The notes under the pieces were generated by a model. The model was not told the origin of the DNA. It made no database searches and saw only the letters and a list, made by a program, of their open reading frames with translations. A stretch of 64,000 nt of DNA from Aelia acuminata (lineage: Eukaryota > Arthropoda > Insecta > Hemiptera > Pentatomidae). The position numbers and the translations under genes are program-made. The stretch lies in assembly GCA_911387785.2 (NCBI GenBank), contig OU426982.1:45257614-45321613 (forward strand). The letters run 5' to 3'. Positions 23,099-35,396 of the stretch are shown piece by piece (positions within the stretch are counted from its first letter, which is position 1; each line of letters starts with the position of its first letter).

Positions 23099-25519
23099 CC
23101 ATGAATTTCTTCATTATATTTTAAATTTATCTTGATGGAGAACTGTTTTGTGGGTCGTCGGTATTTAAGAAATATTTTTCACTGTCTTCGTACTTTACGC
23201 CTCAACCTAAGAAAATAAGAAAAACTGCCAAGCACTTTCGTATTGAATTCTAATCTTGTTATTTATGTCACGTCCTTTCCACAGACATATTAAATTTCCA
23301 TAAATAATTCCAATTTTTGATAAGCATAGTTGATACACGAAACAGGTGGGTTTTTTGTTTAAGTGAAAAATTTTCTTATTTTATTTTAAGCCTAAATTCA
23401 TATAACATGTATATATCTAAACAAATTAATTATCCTTTTAATGTATTTAATTTTTTTAAGTTGACAAAAATGTTAATAAAATGAACTAAATGAGACATTT
23501 AAATAGAAAAGGCAATAAGTGCTAAAAATTGAAGAAAAAATTACATTTTTTTTCTATGTAAAAAAAAAGAGAAACAGAAGGAAGTTCCTTTCACGGGCGC
23601 TTTATGCTTCACTGTTTTACTTCAGCACACAGTAAATGCCACCAGCTAGAGCAGTTACGGTGCCAGTTTAGAATCGATGCTTGTCGATAACGAAACAAGA
23701 AAAAAAATGTGATAATTAGCCATCATCGATGGAACTGGATATGGCTATGGCGATATGGCTAACTGATATTGAGATTATTTAGCAGAAACGTATTAGTCTC
23801 ATTATTAGCCATGTTCTTAATATTTTTTCTTATCTTTAGAACCAAATTTGAGTTCAGATACCTTTAAGATCAGTAATTTGCTATTTATAACCTTTTATAT
23901 TTACACGGCTCAAGTATGTACAAACTAATTATTAATCAAATGGTAATTAAAATACTTTTTATTCAATTTAAATATAAGAAAAGGGACAAAATGCAATATA
24001 GTCTTATTTAAAATACATTAAATGATTACCTGAAAGAAAAAATGTAAATTATAAAAAATTTGAATCAGTATTCAATATCCTCTATTTTAAGTTGCCAACC
24101 AATTTTTTTAACGGTTGCATAGATTATTTATGTCGCAAATTGTCAACTATTTACTCCGAAATGCACAACGCTACACACTAAGCAAGATTGTTGTGTACAT
24201 TTTTTTTTTATGAGATCCTTCAACAGTTACCTCATTTTTTTTTTCATTTTATAGAAACATAACAATGATTACCTGACTTTTCAATAAGATTTCGAAAATC
24301 ATCAGTGTACACTCCTACTCTGAAAAATTCCACATTTCTTTGTGATTCCCAGAATTTAAAAATAACTACATTTTTTAAATCTTGTAAAAAGTAATGTTAT
24401 CTGTAAATTTATAACAAGAAAACCAACTGTTACTGTTAAGTTATATCGTAAGACATACGAGAATTTTTTTAAGCTTTATTTTGTCGGATAAACGAGTTTT
24501 ATTGCAAATCAAAGCATTGCTATTATTTTGTCTCTTCTTTTAGACACATCTAAAGGCCTTTAGCTATGCATGGAATTCTTGACCTTGGTTGTTTTTTATA
24601 TAAAAAAATCGGTCAATGGCTTTCATAATTACTTACAATTTCAAGGCGACCAACTTGAACATGCCTGCAGTATTGGGGTCCCTAATTCAATCAGAAAACA
24701 CCGGAGGCTTCGATGCAAACCTCACTCGTGACGTCTTGCAGTTTCATTCTACTCTTCATAACGTTTTATTCAAATTTATTTTTAATTATTAAACCCAAAT
24801 CATTCACCAGTATAAATAAAAACCATTGGGGGGTCTTGCATTCGATAATTTAGAAGGGAGTTTTGTTTCTACGACAAAGATTTTATTTGGCTGAACGATC
24901 ACGCTCCACGCAGTCATCCCAAATCAAAAGTACCTTTTTTTAGCGAAATTGGAAGGGTCTTCGATCCGAGAATGATACTAACATAATGAATTATAAAGAC
25001 AACGATCTCGAGCCCGGACCTTACTCATCGAGCTACTCCTCCTCCCTCCCTTGAATGAAGCATATGTAATACATTACAATGATTTATATTTAAATCATCC
25101 CATATAAATCTTCTCATATTACAATATTACTATCCTGTAATATTAACTCTAATACTGCCTCAGCACAAAACGAATTTGTCACTTCTTCCTCGACCAGTCA
25201 GCAGAGCAGCTATGATCGTGTATTCAGAAAACTTTTATCAATCCAATCTATTCAGTTTATTGTTTTATTTATACTGTCAGATTTTTAAAGTATTTATTTG
25301 CCTTAAAGTACCGAGCCTTCGCTATTTGGAGTGCTCTGAAAAGGGTGGTTGACACTCCAAAATTGTTTTTGTTTTTTTTGAGAGTAAACAATATTTTTGT
25401 GTTGTTGAGAGTTGTATGAATCTCAAATATGGATATGACCATAGCAATACTGTGATGAAACTGAAGAAATTAGAATTATAATTTTCAATAAGAGGGATAC
25501 GGTAAAATATTTTTTTTTT
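23099..25519. other. non-coding AT-rich region
   Basis: No supported exon. Around 23585-23760 base composition rises and the motifs GCTGGTGGCA (minus strand) and TGTCGATAACG occur, which could be promoter-like, but no transcription unit can be attached. The remainder shows only homopolymers and unclassified debris. Confidence 0.35.
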
Positions 25520-26339
<820 letters not shown>

Positions 26340-26384
26340 TGTGTGTTGCGCGCACGCACCAGTTTTTTTTTATATATTACTGTG

Positions 26385-26788
26385 CTAGCAGTTAATAATG
26401 ACCCAGACCTTGCATCCCAAACTCTCCAATCTCACATCACAACCCTTGAAGAATGGTGTCACAAATGGAGAATCAAAATCAACCCCGAAAAATCCCATCA
26501 AATCACTTTTACCCTTCGTCGTAAACCTATGACCTCCTGCCCAACAGTATCCTTCAATAACAGTCCACTTATCCCTGTCGACCAGATACGTTACCTGGGA
26601 CTTCACCTGGACAAACGCCTTACTTGGAATCCCCACACAAGACTGAAACGACAAGAAACAGCTCGTCGCTTCCGACTACTTCAACACTTACTTGACAAAC
26701 GTTCAAAACTCCCAAACTTATTTACTAGATGTATTTTGTAAATACAGTTGTAAATTTCAATAAATAAATAAAAAAAAAAAAAAAAAAA
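26385..26788 (+). pseudogene. internally deleted jockey-like LINE 3' fragment
   Basis: The open frame from about 26388 to 26741 reads NNDPDLASQTLQ, EEWCHKWRIKINPEKS, QIRYLGLHLDKRLTW and LLDKRSKLP, the post-YADD segment of jockey-clade reverse transcriptases. It then jumps directly into a short tail with a stop and (AATA)n plus poly-A (26757-26788). The thumb and C-terminal sequence expected between KRSKLP and the stop is absent, so the copy is truncated at both 5' end and interior. It sits exactly between copies B and C of the minisatellite element. Confidence 0.75.
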
Positions 26789-26922
26789 ACTTTCACTTAC
26801 CTATATATGAAATACATAGTAAGTGGAAGTATTGCGATCGTGAAAAATTTCGACTTCCGGTTTTCAACGGAAATACACGTTTTGGGGTCCCCTGAGTCCA
26901 AATGACCAAGTCCCGCGAAATG

Positions 26923-26994
<72 letters not shown>

Positions 26995-28048
26995 TTGTGT
27001 GTGTGTGTGTGAACAGACTAGCTCAAAAACTATAAGCCGTGCGAATCTGAAATTGGGTATTTAGTGTATGTATATTCCCGTGATGTGACAGCAAAAATTT
27101 CATCAAAATTGCTCGAAGGGAGGGGGTACTTTATTTAATAACTTTTTAAGTTTTTTTCGATTTTCTCAAAAACGGCTCTAACGATTTTGATTAAACTGAG
27201 TATTTGATCTATTTATATGCCCGAGATATGACTGTAAAAATTTCATCAAAATTGATCAACCGGAGGGGGGACTTTACTTAATAAATTTTGTATCATTTCC
27301 ACCTGTTTTTTTTTATTTACTCAAAAACGGTTTTATCGATTTTGATCAAACTGGGTATTTGATGTATGTATATGCCAATGATGCAATAGCCAACATTACA
27401 TCAAAATTGATTAACCGGAGGGGGGGGGGGACTTTACTTAATAAATTTTGTATCATTTTCACGTGTTTTTTTTTTTATTTACTCAAAAACGGTTTCAACG
27501 ATTTTGACCAAACTGGGTAATTGATGTATGTATATGCCAAAGATGCGATAGCCAACATTTCATCAAAATTGGTCAAACGGAGCGGGCACTTTATTTCATA
27601 ATTTTTTTCCCAATTTTTACCTTTTTTTCGATAATCTCAAAAACGGCTTTAATGATTTTTATCAAATTTATCATGTTTAATGAAAATTAGATTTTCTTTA
27701 ATATCAGGTAAGCTTTATCATTATTAAAATGTTCTGAGAGGCCTTTTTTGATTGTTTGTTTTCTAGGAAGTACCTTTGTTTTGTTTATATGGATTAATTA
27801 ACTGTCTCCCGTTACGCCTAAATATAAGAAATGGCTAAATATGAGATATGATAAAAATAAAGAAAACATAAAGAGGAGAAAAAAAGAAAAATATTCAGTC
27901 AACTCATAAAACTCGTTGAGCCCACGCATGCGGAGTACGCCTTTAATGACAGACCATGGTTCATAATTAAAGCCGTTCTGTTCATTTAAGAAGTGGAAAT
28001 TAACAAAACGCATTCATTTCTAATCTAAGTAAGTTGGTAAGTGAAAGT
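26789..28048 (-). mobile_element. TIR/minisatellite element, copy C
   Basis: Starts ACTTTCACTTACC directly after the poly-A of the LINE fragment and ends GGTAAGTGAAAGT. It carries the unique module, a (TG)n/(TGCG)n array at 26925-27011 and four to five tandem units. Its last ~210 bp (27839 onward) form the outer part of the left arm of the palindrome, so the palindrome arose after this insertion. Confidence 0.8.
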
Positions 28049-28235
28049 TGTGTGTTGCGCGCACGCACCAGATTTTTATTTTGGTGAGGGAGGAGGGGTA
28101 GATTGTGCCATCTGCTTCGAGGGCAGCTTTTGGCGAATGCTTTAGGAATATGTAAAATACATTGTAGATCATTTAAAATACAAATTGTTTAAAAATAAAC
28201 AAATAAGGAATGAACACCAGTAAAGAATCCTAAGC

Positions 28236-28372
28236 CATGCCGTCCCTCTGATAGGACCAATAGAGGTCCCGAGCCTGTACTATGCCAGGTACTCGTTAAA
28301 GATCCCTATCCAAATTATATCTGGATAGGCAAAATTTAGGACTCCCACTATAGCAGTTTCTTCAGCATCGTC
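28236..28372 (+). mobile_element. SINE-like repeat, copy c (left arm)
   Basis: Same family as 318-500: CCGTCCCTCTGATAGGACC, GAGGTCCCGAGCCTGTAC, a GATCCCTATCC...GGATAGGC inverted pair and GGACTCCCACTATAGCA. It is cut at TTA by the foldback MITE. Confidence 0.75.
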
Positions 28373-28375
28373 TTA

Positions 28376-28661
28376 GGCCCAATGCACACGGACGACACTT
28401 TTCTGCGATGCGGACTATAAGCCGGGTCAGGGGTACCTGGAGTATAATGGTAAATCCGGTCGGTCCATTGTACTCCAGGTACCCCTGACCTGGCTTATAG
28501 TCCGCATCGCAGAAAAGTGTCGTCCGTGTGCACTGGGCCTAAGCCAGGTCAGGGGTACCTGGAGTATAATGGTAAATCCGGTCGGTCCATTGTACTCCAG
28601 GTACCTCTGACCTGGCTTATAGACCGCATCGCAGAAAAGTGCCGTCCGTGTGCACCGGCCC
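28376..28661. mobile_element. composite foldback MITE, one full and one partial unit
   Basis: The full unit (28376-28539) is itself a palindrome: GCACACGGACGACACTTTTC ... GAAAAGTGTCGTCCGTGTGC, with internal GGGTACCTGGAGTA/TACTCCAGGTACCCC arms around a TAAATCCGGTCGGT loop. The second unit (28540-28661) lacks its outer left ~48 bp. TTA lies on both outer sides (28373-28375 and 28662-28664). Confidence 0.85.
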
Positions 28662-28663
28662 TT

Positions 28664-29010
28664 AGTTCGTTTGTTTGTTTATTTAACGTCCCTTTATGCT
28701 ACTAAGGCCCGGTGCACACGGACGACACTTTTCTGCGATGCGGACTATAAGCCAGGTCAGGGGTACCTGGAGTACAATGGACCGACCGGATTTACCATTG
28801 TATTCCAGGTACCCCTGACCCGGCTTATAGTCCGCATCGCAGAAAAGTGTCGTCCGTGTGCATTGGGCCTAAGACGATGCTGAAGAAACTGCTATAGTGG
28901 GAGTCCTAAATTTTGCCTATCCAGATATAATTTGGATAGGGATCTTTAACGAGTACCTGGCATAGTACAGGCTCGGGACCTCTATTGGTCCTATCAGAGG
29001 GACGGCATGG
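28664..29010 (-). mobile_element. SINE-like repeat, copy d, interrupted by the MITE
   Basis: Read on the minus strand: SINE body 29010-28873, TTA, MITE 28869-28706, TTA, then the SINE tail GTAGCATAAAGGGACGTTAA. The uninterrupted copy at 318-500 shows TTA followed by GTGGCATAAAG at the same place, so this is the native insertion arrangement. Confidence 0.8.
28706..28869 (-). mobile_element. foldback MITE inside SINE, 3-bp TTA target duplication
   Basis: A 164-bp near-perfect hairpin with the ends GGCCCRRTGCACACGGACGA. It is flanked on both sides by TTA (TAA on +, 28703-28705 and 28870-28872). Three-base TWA duplications are typical of PIF/Harbinger derivatives; this class assignment is inference. 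Confidence 0.8.
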
Positions 29011-29419
29011 CTTAGGATTCTTTACTGGTGTTCATTCCTTATTTGTTTATTTTTAAACAATTTGTATTTTAAATGATCTACAATGTATTTTACATATTCC
29101 TAAAGCATTCGCCAAAAGCTGCCCTCGAAGCAGATGGCACAATCTACCCCTCCTCCCTCACCAAAATAAAAATCTGGTGCGTGCGCGCAACACACAACTT
29201 TCACTTACCAACTTACTTAGATTAGAAATGAATGCGTTTTGTTAATTTCCACTTCTTAAATGAACAGAACGGCTTTAATTATGAACCATGGTCTGTCATT
29301 AAAGGCGTACTCCGCATGCGTGGGCTCAACGAGTTTTATGAGTTGACTGAATATTTTTCTTTTTTTCTCCTCTTTATGTTTTCTTTATTTTTATCATATC
29401 TCATATATCATATCTTATA

Positions 29420-29838
29420 GTCCGCATCGCAGAAAAGTGTCGTCCGTGTGCACCGGGCCTTAGTAGCATAAAGGGACGTTAAATAAACAAACAAACGAAC
29501 TAAGGGCCGATGCACACGGACGACACTTTTCTGCGATGTGGTCTATAAGCCAGGTCAGAGGTACCTGGAGTACAATGGACCGACCGGATTTACCATTATA
29601 CTCCAGGTACCCCTGACCTGGCTTAGGCCCAGTGCACACGGACGACACTTTTCTGCGATGCGGACTATAAGCCAGGTCAGGGGTACCTGGAGTACAATGG
29701 ACCGACCGGATTTACCATTATACTCCAGGTACCCCTGACCTGGCTTATAGTCCGCATCGCAGAAAAGTGTCGTCCGTGTGCATAGGGCCTTATAGTCCGG
29801 ATCGCAGAAAAGTGTCGTCCGTGTGCATCGGGCCTAAC
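29420..29838. mobile_element. further inverted copy of the MITE/SINE-tail cluster
   Basis: 29420-29791 is the reverse complement of about 28374-28745 (coordinates sum to 58165), including the SINE tail segment, two MITE units and their internal junction. A terminal 48-bp half unit follows (29792-29838). It shows a second inverted duplication step after the first palindrome. Confidence 0.8.
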
Positions 29839-30209
29839 AGGTATGAACACCTCCCAAACCTCGTGTATTTCGATTATACGAGTTATTAGAAATAGTTATT
29901 TAAGCCTTCAAGAACTAAATAAATAATAATAAATAATAAAATAAATAATAAAATAAATAATAAATAATAATAAAATAAATTCATGTCATGTTTAAATAAT
30001 TGCTTGAAATTTAATCGCTCACTTCAAAACCTGAGGGAACCTTATCTTCAATACGGCTTCAGAGCTTAGTAACTTAAGAACAGTTTTGCGGTGTGACAAA
30101 CCTGTGTCAAATGATAGTAAAAGACTTCTTATTATAACGGTTTATATTCTATTTTTAAAAAATACCCCAATTAAGTTATATCTTAATTTTTTTCTTATTT
30201 TATAAACTA
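29839..30209. other. AT-rich spacer with (AATAA)n tract
   Basis: 29915-29990 is a degenerate ATAATAAATAAA repeat. The rest shows no feature. Base 30209 (A on +) is the T that follows the Helitron 3' end on the minus strand. Confidence 0.5.
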
Positions 30210-32960
30210 CTAGCAGACCCGGCCACGCGTTGCTGTGGCTCAGTAGTTATATCCTAATATTTTTAAACAAATACAGTAATACCAATATTCATTGATAAAG
30301 ATGAAAACCTTTCAGCTAATCAAAATCCAACGTGATTGAGAATAGAGCATTACACCATTTAAAAGTATTTGGTAAAGAATATAGGAAAGTTAAAGTTTTT
30401 ATTTTTTACATCTCATATTTCAATGTAGTTTGATTAAAAAGGAGCTGATTGTGTTTACGACTCACAGAGCTGCTAACACTATCGCCCTTTTTTTATGGAT
30501 CGGGATAAACTAACTCGAAATGACTATATTTTTCCACTAATTTTAAAAAGGATGACTGAAGTAAGTTTTGATAACCTCAGCCATTGATCTATTGATTATT
30601 GGCCTAACACTACTTCAACTTGGTATTGTTAGTTTAACAACGGGTTTAATTTTGCCCAGGGTCATGCCAATCTTGGTTAACGCGTCATATATGTCCTTTT
30701 GATAGGCGTTTTTCTCAATTTCTTTGAGACCTCGATTTCCCAACCCTTCGGCTAATAAGTTTTCGGTAGGAGGGTGGTGTGTTGAAGTTTTTAATTTAGC
30801 AATATATTTGAGTGATAGTAAATCTCTTCTTAAAGAGGTTTTTACATAATACAATTAAGAATTTTTATTTATTCAAGTACTAATTTGTTCAAAATATTTA
30901 GGGTTAACCTGTTTTTTTTAACACAAACCAAAGATTTGATGGTTTCCACACACGTGAGCAGGCGATGCCCATTTCCCACGTGAGTTATGCCTTTTCCCGA
31001 GGGAAAAACACGGATTTTCAAAGTCCAAGTGGACATTGTTTGCTCTTGGGATTTGTTTATGGTCATGGCAAAAGCCAAACGAATAGGATTTTGAAGCCTT
31101 TTAAATTTTATTGAAAATTCTGTCGGTTCCAGGGAAATAGGTGGCAACAGGGCGATATCTCCTGTAAACCTTCCAGGCAACATTTTTCCTTCAATAACAT
31201 TTCCTGTGATCCTTTTAATGACCAAACGTGTACCGTTGCACAATTGAGGTGGATTTAAGTTACGAAGAAGAATGATCAGTGAGCCAATCTTCAACTGGAG
31301 ATTGTTTGGGTGTATATCCAGGGAATTAAAAAATTCAGATGGGAAATTTACGGCATCGCTTACATCTAGAACATTGTCAATTGATTTTGGAAGTTTATTT
31401 CATCGAAATCAACATTTTTTGCTGCCAAAATAGCACGACTACCCAGCCAATTATAGTCCAAATAATTGTTCAAAATATCAGGAAAGACACTTTATATTTC
31501 GTAGACAGTTCATTTTTCGTCTCTACAACAGTTCAGAAATTTTCTGGTAATTTGATAAATTTTGAATTTCGATGCAGCTCTATTTCACCGTTTCCAATAT
31601 AGGGCAATTGTTTAAAAAATATATCTGCCGATGGATTATTTTGCAGTAGTACTCTCATATTTATGGCGGATAAATCTGAAACTTGAGGTTACCCAAATAA
31701 CAATTATTCCTGTTCAGTAGAGGTGTAATAATCATTAAATGTAAAATTTAAAAAATGCCGCGATTTGTAATCCTTTCTTAATCAACAATCATTTAAAGAT
31801 AAGTAAAAAATTGTATTCTGGTGAAATTAACAACGAAATATCATTTCCAATAATAGCCTACTTTAAATTAAAGAAAGGATTAAAATCTTCGCTAACATTT
31901 CTTAAATTTTACATTTAAAGATAATTAAAACTTAGGAAGTAACAGCCTCTATTCGATTAGGATTAAATTTTCTCAACTTTAAATTATTGTTGATAAAGGA
32001 GGAATCTTCACTGACATTTTTTAAATTTTACATTTTAGATCTCGGGATAAAAATGATAAAAAGGTTTGGTAAAATAAAAAAACACTGTATTTAAATAATA
32101 ATAACAAAACGAATAATGAAAATAAAGAAACTTCTGTTTAATAAATCAACTGAAAATATAATATTAAAGTCTTAATTATGCAGTTCTTTAGCAAATCACA
32201 AAGTATCCCACAACACCTAATCAAAACACACTCTTTTTGTGAGGGAGTTTTTACGATTGGTTACCCGCAGTGTAGCCAGCATACTAATTTTCACTAATTT
32301 TTGGCAACACTGACTCCCCAAGTCATGTTTCCATTAGGTTACACCTATGACAGTAGGTGCTGTTACAACATTTATAGAGTATTATTTCAAATAATAGCCG
32401 AATTTAAATTATTAAAATGTATTTACTTTACTAAAAGTTGATATCAGGGTGGGCCACAGCAAAGCATTTCAGCGCTTAGCTAGTAATTTAATTTAAATAC
32501 AAATAAAAAAGGAAAAGGAAGAAAAAGTACCTACACATTTGAGAATTTATTGTAACCTTTTCTTGATTTATTTATTCTTTAATGAAAATTAACAATCAAT
32601 ACAAATTTGTATCACTATCTGTCTGTGGAAAATAATAATATAGGAAAAATAACTGCACTCACATAACGCAATACAAAATTATAATAATGATAACCTGTAT
32701 TACAAAAGCATGCTTGTAAATAAAAACATTATGAAATCGACATATGACGCCATGTTAATAAATCGAAACACGACCTACTGTATTTGCAATAATTCGCTAT
32801 ATAAGAATTATTTTGATCACTAATCAAGTTAAAAACTATCCGGTCCGTTAAGTTGGCCAAAACTATATACATTGAGCCAAATTTCATTAAAATCGGTTGA
32901 GTATTTTCTGAGAAATAGAGAGACAAACATTGGGACACGAGATTTTTATATATATAAGGA
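30210..32960 (-). mobile_element. Helitron with both termini
   Basis: On the minus strand the element starts with TC (32960-32959) after an A and continues CTTATATATATAAAAATCTC, a classic Helitron 5' end. It finishes with a GCCAC-loop-GTGGC hairpin followed about 7 bases later by CTAG (30213-30210), then T. Insertion between A and T, 5' TC, 3' hairpin and CTRR are the diagnostic features. Inside is a decayed helicase C-terminus (30869-31440). The first ~1.5 kb after the 5' end is AT-rich, without recognisable Rep sequence, so this is a non-autonomous or badly decayed copy. Confidence 0.85.
30869..31440 (-). pseudogene. Helitron helicase (Pif1-like) C-terminal remnant
   Basis: Minus-strand pieces read RAILAAKNVDFDEIN, then after a frame change NVLDVSDAVNFPSEFFNSL, then KIGSLIILLRNLNPPQLCNGT, FKRLQNPIRLAFAMTINKSQ and a degraded tail. 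This order is that of the C-terminal RecD/Pif1-type helicase of Helitron RepHel proteins, which unwinds DNA during rolling-circle transposition. The final motif normally has a glycine and valine (SQGQ and later YVACSR-type sequence); here SQEQ is present and the following block is scrambled. Everything N-terminal is missing. A separate 79-codon frame at 30615-30854 is not recognised. Confidence 0.8.
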
Positions 32961-34228
32961 TAGCGTTTAAGTTACATCAAATACCATTGCGAGCAAAACG
33001 TTCAATACAAAATAGGCTCACAAAAACGAAATACTGGTGTAAAATAATATTTGTGGCTCAGCAAACTAATATTACTTTCTAATTAATTAAACTGAATTAT
33101 CGAATGGGGTTTATAGGGGGGGCATATAAATTATGTTGGATTTGAGTTCAAAGAAGAATATCTTTCCCCTGACCGGAACCTGTAAGTACTTATACCTGAG
33201 GGAAAGAAAAATAAAAATACTGATTCCTCTATAAATAATTTTAATTTAAAAGAAAAAAATTGAACCACTGCCGGGAATCGAACCCAGGTTACTAGTTGCC
33301 ACTAGTATTGTGAATATTTTTCAAGATTTAATAAAACATTAAACATGTTCCATGCTGATATTTTCAAATCAAGTTTCAATGAAACAAAAAAAATAACATA
33401 GAATTTTCGCATTAAACAGAAGAACCGAGAAAAAAATAATAGAAAATCATCACAGTGCATAAGATCTTAGCAATACGGACATACTAAAAGGTATTGCAAT
33501 CGCGCACCAAAATGTGTGAGATTTGGTCGAAGGAATGAACAAAGTCGAGAGAAACTACACCAAAAAATAAATAAATACTTAATTATATTAGTATTTGTTT
33601 TTTTAAAACATTTAACTAATTTCGCGCGTAAAGAGTGTAATTATACTTTAAATTTACAAGGTATTATAAATAAAGAGCTAATTTTGCAACTGATGGCTTT
33701 GTATAATTACAGCCATAAACATCTTTTGGCAGCCTTAAATGATATCATAAATATTTTATTGAGTTTTCAACTCGCTGAAGTAAATAAATTGAGCTATGAA
33801 TGAGGGAGGAGTACTTATCAATGAACAGCAAATTCTAAAATTTTGTGAATGAATTATCAAATTCAAAGCGGGTCGGAAAGCAGTAGTGAAGTTTAATTAA
33901 AATCTGAGGTGATGAAGAAATAAGATTTTTTTAAAAGAAATATCGTCGAAACCAAGAATTTTTTAAATACTTCATGATGATAATTTGAGTTCTCCCTATA
34001 TAATATGAGATTTCGCTTTCCCATCCCATTTTATTTTTTAACGTTTTTAATTATTTTCTTAAAAACTGGATATGAAGGTCCGATATCCGAAGTATCACTT
34101 AATCCTTTTTTTTTTTTATTAACTTATTATTTTATGTTTTTAACGAAGCTTAAGAACGAAAACATTGCCATAAATATATCATATTGTATGATATATAAAT
34201 TTAGCTGTAATTGAATTTTTTATTTCAG
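32961..34228. other. non-coding region upstream of the PNPO-like gene
   Basis: Contains no exon I can defend. At 33264-33296 the minus strand reads CCTGGGTTCGATTCCCGG, a tRNA T-arm/B-box-like sequence, but no matching 5' half is seen, so it is probably a SINE relic. The missing first exon(s) of the PNPO-like gene may lie here or further upstream, beyond the Helitron. Confidence 0.4.
33262..33302 (-). mobile_element. tRNA-like 3' half, probable SINE relic
   Basis: Minus strand contains GGGTTCGATTCCCGGCAGTG, a perfect B box with flanking T-stem pairing. No acceptor or D-arm half is present, so it is not a tRNA gene. Confidence 0.45.
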
Positions 34229-35354
34229 ATTGAATTCGGTGTCAAGTTTTTGGGAAGAGCATTGGCGAATGTTCGCCAGTTGAGAGGGATAAGCGCTGCT
34301 GAGAACGTGAGTGTAATATTATTATTGCATTCTCGCTAAATTTTCAAATTAGTTATTAAAATTTTGAGTAGGTTTTATTAAATACAATTATTTTACAGCT
34401 GAAAGCAGCTACGGAGGAGACTGGCCTCCATTATATGGGCAATGTTCCTAAGAACCCATTTGACCTCTTCAAAACCTGGCATGGCCAACAGAATCAAAAT
34501 AATAATCTAGCCGCGAATGCTCTATGCCTGTCAACATGTAGCAAGTAGGTTCACTTCTTTAGTATATTTATAAATGAAGTGGGAAAGAAAAGTGAAATGT
34601 AGACAGGGGACATCGATTAAAAACAAAAACAAACAATATCTTATAGAATAAAATTTGATCAAGCTATTATATTTTAAAACAATAAAGAAAAAAATGCATT
34701 ATTGGCTTAAAAATACAAAAAAATTTAAAAGCCCAAATATTATTTTTTTTGGGGGGGGGGGATCATGATCCCTGTGACCCCCCTGGATATGCCCTCGGTA
34801 CAGACGCCCCTTTACAACTGGCTGAATCGGCCCTTAAGCGAATGGCATCGTACATTAATAATTATTAATGAGCATGTTGACTTTATTATGATGATCATGG
34901 AAAAACGTGTCACCAACACTACTGATAACTAAAAAAATCATAAATAAATTCATTTTATTTTAAATTGTAGAACTGGATACGTTACAAGTCGGACTTTGAT
35001 CCTCCGAAGATTGGATGATGATGGATTCGTGATTATGACTGACAACAGAAGCAAAAAATCAAGACAACTCGTAAGTATTACTACAATCTAATAATCATTG
35101 TTTTAAACTCACGATTTGGCCATTGTAGAACTGTGGCTCTAGATTGATTAGTCAATTCCCTCAAAACATAGGATTTTAATGTACATGGAGAAAAAGGTTG
35201 GGGCAGGGATGGACAACATTTTTAAAGATTAGTGGTTTAAAAGTTTCCAAAAGTTGGTCGAGGAATCTGGTCCTACCTTTATTCTCTACATGCAGATATT
35301 GTTATTGTGGTTAGAATTTAAAGAATTTCGCAAATAGGATGGTCTTTGCTTTTT

Positions 35355-35396
<42 letters not shown>

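Larger units (their letters stand above)
27839..29406. repeat. large near-perfect palindrome, ~700-bp arms
   Basis: 27839-28540 is the reverse complement of 28705-29406 with only scattered differences; coordinates sum to about 57245 along the whole arm. The arms contain the end of copy C, its GTGCGTGCGCGC flank, about 170 bp of unique sequence, a SINE and a foldback MITE. The same 62-71-residue frame therefore appears on both strands. The 164-bp spacer is another partial MITE plus the SINE tail. It would form a very stable hairpin. Confidence 0.9.

Noticed and set aside
27798..29420. Two identical ~62-71-residue frames on opposite strands as a duplicated gene
   Set aside because: They are the two arms of the palindrome and run partly through the minisatellite element; no domain or splice context.
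32295..32320. TGGCAACACTG, similar to an insect core-promoter motif (Ohler motif 1 type), as PNPO promoter
   Set aside because: It lies inside the Helitron and no first exon could be linked to it.
33516..33803. 95-codon plus-strand frame upstream of the PNPO-like gene
   Set aside because: No similarity to the family, no suitable donor in phase with the 34229 exon, and composition typical of AT-rich chance frames.
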